From Planctellipticum variicoloris (GTDB lineage: Bacteria; Planctomycetota; Planctomycetia; Planctomycetales; Planctomycetaceae), in the NCBI RefSeq assembly GCF_030622045.1, contig NZ_CP130886.1, positions 3,237,557-3,301,556 on the forward strand: a stretch of DNA of 64,000 nucleotides. Reading direction: 5' to 3'. Under the pieces are notes generated by a model, which was given only the letters and a program-made list of their open reading frames with translations, had not been told where the DNA came from and did not search any database. The first letter of the stretch is position 1. The number at the start of each line of letters is the position of its first letter. The translations under genes and the position numbers were made by a program. Below, one piece after another: positions 1 through 6,465 of this stretch.

Positions 1-1
1 T

Positions 2-1348
2 CAGCCTGTGCAGGCCGCGGCGCTGGCGTACAATCCGTTCAAACCCGAACCGGGCGGCCCGCATCCCGCCGTCCCCTGGCTGCACCGCATCCGCGTCACC
101 GAGCTTCAGCCCGGAACGGAGTACCGCTACGCAGTCCGTCAGGGAGACCAGACGTACGAGAGTCGCTTCGCCACCGCCCCCGGCCCCGATCAACCCGTCC
201 GCTTCCTCGCCTGTTCGGACTCCGAAACCGAGCCCGAATCCTCCACCAGCCCCCCCGTCGACTGGCCCGCGCCGCCGGTTCACAATCGCCCCGAAGGACT
301 GACGAAGTACGTCGTCGACCAGACCACGGGCTATCGTGAAAACCTCAACATCATGGCCGCCCGCAAACCCCAGTTCATTCTCATCACAGGCGACCTGGTC
401 GAGACCGGCGGCGAACAGCGCGACTGGGACGAATTCTGGCGCCACAACGCCGGCGAATACGGCGCCATCGCCAGTCGGATTCCCGTGCTCCCCGCCCTCG
501 GCAATCACGAGAACTACGCCGGCCCGGGCGGCGGCTACAGCGCGGAAGGGGCCAACTTCGGCGCCGCCAAGTTTCTGACGTACTTCGAAGTCCCGTCGAA
601 CGACGCCGCCAATCCGCAACATCACGGCCGCTACTACCGGCTCGACCACGGCCCGATCACGCTGATCACCGTCGACTCCAGCGACGGTCTCCCCGAAAAC
701 ACCGCCGCAGACACCAACCACAATCTCACCGGCAGCCATGCCCCCGACTTCAACCCCGGTTCCGAGCAGTACCGCTGGCTGGAAACTCAGCTCGCCGACG
801 CCCAGCAGAAAAGTCGTTTCACCTTTGTGCAGTTCCACCACACCATGTTCGGCTCCGGCCCTCACAGCATCCCCTTCGGCAGCCCGAATTTCTCCGGCCA
901 GTCGGGCATCGCCCTGCGGATCATGCTGCCCCTCTTCTTCCGCTATGGAGTCGACGCCGTCATCTCCGGCCACGACGAACTCCTGGAGCGATCCGAGGTC
1001 GCCGGAACGGAAACTCGGCCCGACGGCTCGACCCGGCCGCAGCTCATCCAGTTCTTCGACGTCGGCATCGCCGGCGACGGACTCCGCGGCCCCTCGACCG
1101 GTTTCGACAACCCCCACCGCAAATTCCTCGCCCACGACGTCCCCGAAGTCTGGGAAGGACGCCGGCTCGTCTCGGGCGGCAAGCACTACGGCCACCTGGA
1201 GGTCAACGTCGCCCCGGACGCCAGCGGACGCTGGGCCGCCGAATTCACCCCCGTCCACGCCTTTCCGCAGATGGACGCCGAGGGAAAAGTGGTCGGCTGG
1301 GAACGTCGGATGTACGATGATGTGGTGCGGATTTCCGCCGCGGACTGA
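2..1348 (+). CDS. Metallophosphoesterase with N-terminal Fn3-like domain, 5' end missing
   Basis: The frame is open to the left edge, so the true start lies outside the window; a GTG at 8 is not a convincing start. The first 60 or so residues look like the end of a fibronectin-III/purple-acid-phosphatase N-terminal domain (pattern LQPGTEYRYAV). The catalytic-type blocks follow: ITGDLVETGG near residue 127, ALGNHENY near 164, FHHTMFG near 279 and SGHDE near 321. The first metal block reads SDSE rather than D-x-H, and the last reads GHDE rather than GHxH, so part of the usual dimetal site is altered. Probably an exported phosphatase or phosphodiesterase; substrate unknown. It converges on the signal peptidase gene with a 27-bp gap. 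Confidence 0.85.
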   Translation, partial: QPVQAAALAYNPFKPEPGGPHPAVPWLHRIRVTELQPGTEYRYAVRQGDQTYESRFATAPGPDQPVRFLACSDSETEPESSTSPPVDWPAPPVHNRPEGLTKYVVDQTTGYRENLNIMAARKPQFILITGDLVETGGEQRDWDEFWRHNAGEYGAIASRIPVLPALGNHENYAGPGGGYSAEGANFGAAKFLTYFEVPSNDAANPQHHGRYYRLDHGPITLITVDSSDGLPENTAADTNHNLTGSHAPDFNPGSEQYRWLETQLADAQQKSRFTFVQFHHTMFGSGPHSIPFGSPNFSGQSGIALRIMLPLFFRYGVDAVISGHDELLERSEVAGTETRPDGSTRPQLIQFFDVGIAGDGLRGPSTGFDNPHRKFLAHDVPEVWEGRRLVSGGKHYGHLEVNVAPDASGRWAAEFTPVHAFPQMDAEGKVVGWERRMYDDVVRISAAD

Positions 1349-1375
1349 TCCCTGCATCAGCCGGACCAACGCGGA

Positions 1376-2272
1376 TTACCGCACTGCCCCCAATCGCTCC
1401 CAGGACTTCGCCGGCCAGTAGCGGTACGTGGCGACGCCGACGACTTCTCCGTGCGACACCGCCCCGAACGTCCGGCTGTCATTCGAATTGCCGCGGTGAT
1501 CGCCAAGCACGTAGTAGGCTCCGGGGGGGACAGTGACCGGCGACACGTTCGCGAACTCTCCATCCCGATCGGGGCGGATGGCGTACTGCCGATCGGGCTG
1601 CCGCTCCAGCACGTCAATCCCACGATCCGCCTCAGGCGGCGCGATCAGAGTCTGCGTCAGCGCCTGCCCGTTGACAATAACGGTCCCGCGGCTCAGAGAC
1701 ACGGTGTCGCCAGGCAGGCCGACGATGCGCTTGATGAACCTCTGCCGCCGGTCGAGTGGATTACGGAAGACCACCAGGTCGCCGCGTTCCAGCGTCCGCG
1801 TGGCAATTCCCAGTCTGTTCGTCAGAATCCGGTCTCCCGCGACGATTGTCGGGGCCATCGAATCGCTGGGAATGACGAACGCCTCCACCACGTTCGACCG
1901 CAGAAACAGCGCCAGCGCAATCGCCAGCGGAACTGTCGGCAGGATGAGGATCGTATAGACCCACGGGTCGTTGTATTCCTGCAGGGCGTACTCCCGCATT
2001 TCCGGCAGCCGCGCCAGCCGACCCGCATCCCGCACCGACCAGAGCGCGAGCCAGACCAGCCCCAGGGCGACGACGGCAAACACCGCCACCGCCAGCGTGG
2101 AAGTGGCAATCGCCGCCAGCCCCACGATGGCCAGCCCCAGCAGCAGGCAGCCGCCATTGATCAGCAGGCCGCGCCGCACGGCCCCGCAGTAAATCTGGCC
2201 CAGCCCGCCGCACAACAGCGACAGCGTGATCGCCAGCCAGGGCTCACGAGCCTTGATGACCGGGTTCAACAT
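1376..2272 (-). CDS. lepB: Signal peptidase I with N-terminal membrane extension
   Basis: Cleaves signal peptides from exported proteins at the outer face of the inner membrane (family S26). Box B, IPSDSMAPT, places the nucleophile at Ser138; RFIKRIVGLPGD gives the general base Lys181; GDHRGNSNDSR near the C-terminus is box E. Before the catalytic part are about 125 residues holding three or more hydrophobic segments. They begin with a GLGQIYCG motif like that of TM2/DUF5683-type membrane domains, which is longer than the usual one or two anchors of LepB. The start at 2272 lies 29 bp inside the upstream small membrane-protein gene, so it is likely translated from the same mRNA as the sigma factor gene. 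Confidence 0.93.
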   Translation of the reverse strand: MLNPVIKAREPWLAITLSLLCGGLGQIYCGAVRRGLLINGGCLLLGLAIVGLAAIATSTLAVAVFAVVALGLVWLALWSVRDAGRLARLPEMREYALQEYNDPWVYTILILPTVPLAIALALFLRSNVVEAFVIPSDSMAPTIVAGDRILTNRLGIATRTLERGDLVVFRNPLDRRQRFIKRIVGLPGDTVSLSRGTVIVNGQALTQTLIAPPEADRGIDVLERQPDRQYAIRPDRDGEFANVSPVTVPPGAYYVLGDHRGNSNDSRTFGAVSHGEVVGVATYRYWPAKSWERLGAVR

Positions 2273-2549
2273 GCTTCAATTCCTTCACGTCTTTCGCCGC
2301 GACAACCGTTGCGTCCGAGGACGCCTCCACGCTCGGCGCCAGCACAAACTCCAGCACGCTCCCCAGCCGCACCGCACAAACCACCACCGCCGCCGTGCAA
2401 ACCAGCGCCGGCCAGAACCGACTCCGTCGGACCGGCGGAGCAGGGGGGGCCAGCCCCAGTTGCGCCAGCACGCGATCCGCCAGCCCCTCCGGGGGGCGAA
2501 CCTCCCGTTGCACCTGTTTCCAGCGTTCCCAGGTCTCTTCGTGATTCAT
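2244..2549 (-). CDS. Small single-span membrane protein, possible anti-sigma factor
   Basis: 101 residues. A charged N-terminus (MNHEETWERWKQVQREV) of about 45 residues precedes one hydrophobic segment at about 46-62, then a short C-terminal tail. The ATG at 2549 overlaps the stop of the ECF sigma gene as ATGA, so the two are translationally coupled; an upstream in-frame start at 2570 would lie inside the sigma gene and is less likely. ECF sigma genes are very often followed by a membrane anti-sigma factor with a cytosolic N-terminus, and size, topology and position all fit. No zinc-binding HxxxCxxC motif is present. The function is inferred from position only. Confidence 0.75.
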   Translation of the reverse strand: MNHEETWERWKQVQREVRPPEGLADRVLAQLGLAPPAPPVRRSRFWPALVCTAAVVVCAVRLGSVLEFVLAPSVEASSDATVVAAKDVKELKHVEPGHQGS

Positions 2550-3103
2550 GTCGACTCTCGCTTCGCGCAAGCAGGCTGCCAGTCCTGCAGCGCCTCACGC
2601 AATCGCTCTCTCGCCCGGCTCACGCGGGACTTCACCGTGCCGATCTCCACGCCTTCAATCGCCGCAATCTCCGCGTACGGCAGATCCTGCAACTCCGCCA
2701 GCACGAACGCCGTCCGCTGTTCGAGCGGCAACCGCTCCAGCGCCCGGTCGAGTTCCTGCCAGACTTCGCCATCCGCCTGCGCGGCCTCCGCCGCCGGCAA
2801 CGGCCGGGAAACCTGTCGTTCGATTCTTTCCCGCCGCTCCCGGCCGCGCAGGACGTTGCAGCAGCGGTTGCGGGTGAGCGCCAGCAGCCACGTCGAAAAC
2901 TGCGCCCGGCCTGCCTCAAATTCCCCGAGCTTGCGGTACGCCGCGACGAACACCTCCTGCGCAACGTCTTCGGCCTCCCCGGCATCCCGCAGCAGTTGCC
3001 AGGCGAAGCCGTACACGCGCCGCTCGTGCCGCTCCACCAGTTCCCGAAATGCCCCGGCATCGCCGGCCAGCACGCGAGAAATGATGGAAACGTCGTCGCT
3101 CAT
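2546..3103 (-). CDS. ECF-type RNA polymerase sigma factor
   Basis: 185 residues. Region sigma-2 covers about residues 15-88, with the core sequence DAGEAEDVAQEVFVAAYRKL and the typical FSTWLLALTRNRCCNVLR helix. A linker follows, then sigma-4 at about 117-172, with LPLEQRTAFVLAELQDLPYAEIA and the helix-turn-helix GVEIGTVKSRVSRAR. I start it at the ATG of MSDDVSIISR (3103) rather than 3193, because this point is kept in the duplicated copy at 6299 and conserved sigma sequence begins there. It heads a coupled group with the small membrane protein and lepB. The upstream palindrome with a GGGAAC element suggests autoregulation. The signal sensed is unknown. Confidence 0.92.
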   Translation of the reverse strand: MSDDVSIISRVLAGDAGAFRELVERHERRVYGFAWQLLRDAGEAEDVAQEVFVAAYRKLGEFEAGRAQFSTWLLALTRNRCCNVLRGRERRERIERQVSRPLPAAEAAQADGEVWQELDRALERLPLEQRTAFVLAELQDLPYAEIAAIEGVEIGTVKSRVSRARERLREALQDWQPACAKREST

Positions 3104-3187
3104 GTCCTGCCGCCACTGGTCATCCTGCCGTCCGACAGTAATACACCGGTCGACGGGGAACGGTTCCCGGAAACTCGAAAATCCCCC
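2992..3187 (-). repeat. Copy A of a 196-bp duplication: sigma gene 5' end plus promoter
   Basis: This segment, the first about 37 codons of the ECF sigma gene plus 84 bp upstream, matches 6188-6383 at a constant offset of 3196 bp without gaps. By hand I count about 25 mismatches in 180 columns. Both copies are in the same orientation and flank the TPR and FG-GAP genes. This copy is the functional one. Confidence 0.88.
3135..3170 (-). promoter_or_regulatory. Candidate ECF-type promoter with perfect GGGAAC-G-GTTCCC palindrome
   Basis: Read on the minus strand there is a GGGAAC element (3168-3163), resembling the GGAAC -35 element of many ECF sigma promoters. It is followed about 16 nt later by GTGTAT as a possible -10 region. 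The element is half of a perfect 13-bp palindrome at 3156-3168. The same palindrome and flanks are conserved at 6352-6364 upstream of a second operon. The start of transcription and the sigma factor used are inferred. Confidence 0.45.
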
Positions 3188-3359
3188 AATCAACCTGTGC
3201 CACCCCGCCGAACGCGACTCGCGGAGAGCTGTCGGTTGATGAATTGGCCGAATCGCGGCGCATCGCTCCGGGAGCCCCCAAAACTTTCTCCGCTGCGATG
3301 GTCTGCTGCGCTGTCTTTAGTGACTGAGAATCCTCGCCCCGGAGACGCTGGGGGCAGGC

Positions 3360-4712
3360 TCAATCTGATTGGCCGGGCCGCAGCCGGCTGAGCGCCGCCA
3401 GCGCGCGGCCGTGGTTCGGGTCTTGCTTCAGACAGTCTTGGTAGGCTGCTTGAGCGTTCGAGCGGTTTCCCTGGGCGTTGTAGACTTCGCCGAGGTAGAA
3501 CCACGAGCGAGCCGAGGCGGGGTTCTGCATCACGGCGTCCTGAAGGGCTGACTTCGCCGAATCGAGGGCGTCGTTGCGGTAGGCCGCGACTCCCGTGGCC
3601 TCGAGCTGCAGCGCGGCATGGCGCCGGGCCGCTTCCAGATCCCCACGTTGTTCATACACGGCGGCTAGCTTGCCGTGGACCGTCGCGGTTTCCCCCAGGA
3701 GGATGGCCCGGCGCCAGTTGTCCAGCGCCTCATCGACATGGTGCATGGACATGTGCACGTCGCCAATCCGTTCGAGCAGGGCGGGTTTCAGAACACCCTG
3801 CTGGACGGCCCGTTGCAACAGATCCAGGGCTGCGGCGGGGTTTCCCGCGTTGAGCTGCAGTTCCGCCGCTTTCGGCAGGAAGGAGTACTCCTGGTGATGA
3901 CCGGGGATGGCGGCCAGAACGCATTCGGCTGCGATGCCGGGGTCGCCAAGTTGCGAACATTGATTGAGCCTGCGCAACATTCCGTAGCGTGTGGCGATTA
4001 TCGCGATGTGCATGTTCTGATCGTTCAAATCCATGCGCTCCTGCACCCGTTCAAGCCGGCTGATGAATTCGGCGGCCTGCTCGGTTCGCCCCAGGGCGGA
4101 ATGACATTCGGCCTGAAGCTGAATCGTCTGAATGGCGTCTGGCATCTGTCTCTCGAGCCGGTCGAGCAATCGGGTGGCTTCGGAGAGATCCCCGCGGCGC
4201 AGGGCATTTTTCGCCTGGAGGTAAAGGGCTTGAGGCAAATCACCGGCGCGCTGCAAGGCCGCGTTGGCCTCCTCCACGTTCTCTTCCCGCAGGAAGTTTC
4301 GCCCGATCCGGTAGTGACAGCTTTGGGCATGCGATTCGGACACCAGGGCCAACGCCTGCGCATACCGCTGACGGGAGGACTGCATCTGCCCCAGTCGCTC
4401 GAGTGCGCTCGCCCAGCCGTAGAGTATCCGACCCGATGCCGGGTCCAGTTCCGCGGCCCGGCGGAAGCACAATTCCGCTTCGGGATGGCAGCCGTGTGCG
4501 AGGTAGGCCTCGGCAAGTTCCAGCCAGGACTCGGCCTGCGATTCGTCGAGCCCCTCGCGCAAGGCTGATAGATCCGCTGCCGTCGAGTCATCCAGACGGC
4601 TCAGGTTGGGATTCGGAACCGGCGCGCGAGACAGCGAGCGCGACACCTGCCACCCGGCCCAGGGGACTTCGAGGACAACCACGATGGCGAGGATCCGCCA
4701 CACGAAGATCAT
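3360..4712 (-). CDS. Membrane-anchored TPR protein
   Basis: 450 residues from the ATG at 4712, which overlaps the upstream FG-GAP gene stop as ATGA. One N-terminal hydrophobic segment (IFVWRILAIVVVLEVPWAG) acts as anchor or uncleaved signal. The rest is helical tetratricopeptide repeats, for example AEAYLAHGCHPEAELCFRRAAELDP near residues 63-90 and FYLGEVYNAQGNRSNAQAAYQDCLKQDPNHGRALAAL at the C-terminus. Such proteins scaffold complexes; no enzyme motif is visible. It is the second gene of a two-gene unit with the FG-GAP protein, so the two products probably act together outside the cytoplasm. Confidence 0.88.
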   Translation of the reverse strand: MIFVWRILAIVVVLEVPWAGWQVSRSLSRAPVPNPNLSRLDDSTAADLSALREGLDESQAESWLELAEAYLAHGCHPEAELCFRRAAELDPASGRILYGWASALERLGQMQSSRQRYAQALALVSESHAQSCHYRIGRNFLREENVEEANAALQRAGDLPQALYLQAKNALRRGDLSEATRLLDRLERQMPDAIQTIQLQAECHSALGRTEQAAEFISRLERVQERMDLNDQNMHIAIIATRYGMLRRLNQCSQLGDPGIAAECVLAAIPGHHQEYSFLPKAAELQLNAGNPAAALDLLQRAVQQGVLKPALLERIGDVHMSMHHVDEALDNWRRAILLGETATVHGKLAAVYEQRGDLEAARRHAALQLEATGVAAYRNDALDSAKSALQDAVMQNPASARSWFYLGEVYNAQGNRSNAQAAYQDCLKQDPNHGRALAALSRLRPGQSD

Positions 4713-6025
4713 CTGGCGACCTCCTCGACGTGACTGAACCACCCCGTGATGCTGCCCAGCCGATCATACGGTCCCAGCAGATGCAGGCCGCCGGCGACGA
4801 TGTCGTCGCGACCGTCCCCATTCACGTCACCGCACGCCACGGTGACCAGATGGGTCGGTGATTCGTCGATCTGCCAGATGTGAAAGTTCTGGCGGCCGTC
4901 GTTCTCCAGCCACACAATGCTCGCGTGCCGCGGGTTCTCCCACTCGTTGACCATGCTCACCAGCACGATGTCCCGGTGACCGTCTCCGTTCAAATCCCCG
5001 ACGGCTGCGGCATAGGCGCCGCCAAACTCCGCCACCCGATGCACAGCGAATTCCCAGTCGCCCCGATTCTCCAGCCACAGGCATCCATGATAGGGTTGGG
5101 GATAGGCGTGTTCTTCTTCCAGGTTATCGCCGGTGGGTAGAACCAGGTCAGTGTCGCCGTCGCCGTCCAGATCTGCGGCGATCAAGCCGGCACTTCCCAG
5201 GTCAAAGTTCGGCGAATAGAACAGTCGGTGGGACTCGAACCGGCCTGCTCCGAGATTCTCAATGCCCCAGACTTCCTCCTCGTCCTGTGAGACCACTGCG
5301 GCGATGTCCAAATCGCCATCCCCGTCATAGTCGGCCAGCGGCACATGGATCGTCCCGGGCGCGACATGCAGCCGATGGTCGCGGAAGGTCAGGTGGCCCA
5401 GGTTTTCCAGCCACAGGATTTCCCCGTGCGCATAGCCGAAGACCGCCACGGCGATGTCCGGCCTTCCATCGCCGTTCAGGTCGCCGACCTGGGCATCGGC
5501 GACGCGGCGGACGTCGTCCAGCAGCACGCGCTGTCCGAACCCTGCGGGCGTGTTTTCCAGCAGCACCAGCCGACCGATCACGCCGTCATCGGGCCAGATG
5601 TTTCCCAGGACGGAAACCAGCACGTCGTTGTCGCCATCCTGGTCCAGATCGACGATGGTGGCATGGGCCGGCGCCGGCAGACCCTCTGCCAGGATCTGCT
5701 CCTCCCATTTCCCCCCCGGCAATTGTCGATGACAGACAACCCGGTGGCGACGGGCATCACAGGCAATGACGTCATTCAGACCGTTGCCATCGAAATCGTA
5801 GATTTGAACATTCGTCATCCAGGCTGGTCGCTCGGGAAGCAGGTCGATGGGCTGCTTCAGCAATGGCAACGTAGATCGGGGAAACGACGATCCACCGGAG
5901 TACCGCAGGGGGGCGCGTCCCAGGGCCGGCAGATGTGGCAACATCATCGCGATGCCGAGGGGGATCAGGACGACAGCCATCGCCAGCCCGGCGATCGAAT
6001 ACCGAAGTGATTTGTGGTCCTGCAT
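4709..6025 (-). CDS. FG-GAP/VCBS repeat beta-propeller protein, membrane anchored
   Basis: 438 residues with an N-terminal hydrophobic anchor at about 9-31. Then come seven calcium-loop blocks of the DxDxDGxxD type typical of integrin-like FG-GAP propellers: DFDGNGLND, DLDQDGDND, DLNGDGRPD, DYDGDGDLD, DLDGDGDTD, DLNGDGHRD and DVNGDGRDD. This fits a seven-bladed propeller on the outer face of a membrane, probably for protein-protein or ligand binding. The ATG at 6025 is preceded, about 270 bp upstream, by a duplicated sigma-gene start and promoter. The downstream TPR gene is coupled by an ATGA overlap. Confidence 0.92.
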   Translation of the reverse strand: MQDHKSLRYSIAGLAMAVVLIPLGIAMMLPHLPALGRAPLRYSGGSSFPRSTLPLLKQPIDLLPERPAWMTNVQIYDFDGNGLNDVIACDARRHRVVCHRQLPGGKWEEQILAEGLPAPAHATIVDLDQDGDNDVLVSVLGNIWPDDGVIGRLVLLENTPAGFGQRVLLDDVRRVADAQVGDLNGDGRPDIAVAVFGYAHGEILWLENLGHLTFRDHRLHVAPGTIHVPLADYDGDGDLDIAAVVSQDEEEVWGIENLGAGRFESHRLFYSPNFDLGSAGLIAADLDGDGDTDLVLPTGDNLEEEHAYPQPYHGCLWLENRGDWEFAVHRVAEFGGAYAAAVGDLNGDGHRDIVLVSMVNEWENPRHASIVWLENDGRQNFHIWQIDESPTHLVTVACGDVNGDGRDDIVAGGLHLLGPYDRLGSITGWFSHVEEVAR

Positions 6026-6187
6026 TTCGCCCTGCTTCGAAGTTGCCGGTCGCTGGCCGGGTTTTCCGATGTTTCAGTGTATCCGGTTCTGCACTTTCGG
6101 GGAAATGCGGGGTTGTCGGGTGCGGAAACTGGTCGCTGCGTGAAAGCGGCTCTGCGGGCACACTGATGTTGGAAACGGCATTCCGCG

Positions 6188-6299
6188 ACAGTTGACAGGC
6201 AAGACCGTACACACGCCGCTCGTGCCGCTCCACCAGTTCCCGGAATGCTCCGGCGGCGCCGGCCAGCACGCGTGAAATGATGGAGACGTCGTCGCTCAT
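6188..6299 (-). pseudogene. Truncated ECF sigma factor remnant (first about 37 codons)
   Basis: From ATG 6299 the frame encodes MSDDVSIISRVLAG and continues with residues nearly identical to the intact sigma factor to about codon 37 (intact RVYGFAWQL, here RVYGLACQL). It then runs into unrelated sequence with no sigma-2 core or sigma-4. Most nucleotide differences in the coding part are silent or conservative, suggesting the copy diverged under constraint before it was truncated, or came from a related paralogue. It cannot encode a working sigma factor. Confidence 0.8.
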
Positions 6300-6383
6300 G
6301 TCCTGCCGCCGATGGACACCCTGCAATCTGCCAGAGAAACACCGCTCGACGGGGAACGGTTCCCGAGAATTCGAAAATCCCCC
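6188..6383 (-). repeat. Copy B of the sigma-gene 5' end and promoter duplication
   Basis: Second copy of 2992-3187, same orientation. It keeps the GGGAAC-G-GTTCCC palindrome (6352-6364) and the sigma start codon region. It fills much of the 440-bp gap between the FG-GAP gene start (6025) and the heme-protein start (6466). I see nothing else there except that the remnant reading frame runs on to 5772, overlapping the FG-GAP gene. Confidence 0.88.
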
Positions 6384-6465
6384 CCGGTAGCCGCTCCGCC
6401 CCCGCCCCGGCTATGATCCACACTTATTGATGGGTGTCCCCCGAACCGCTGGAAGGATCGCAGGA

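Noticed and set aside
1451-3391. A 646-codon plus-strand open frame opposite lepB and the sigma gene
   Set aside because: Arg/Pro/Gln-rich composition and no domain pattern; it mirrors the codon bias of the well-supported minus-strand genes.
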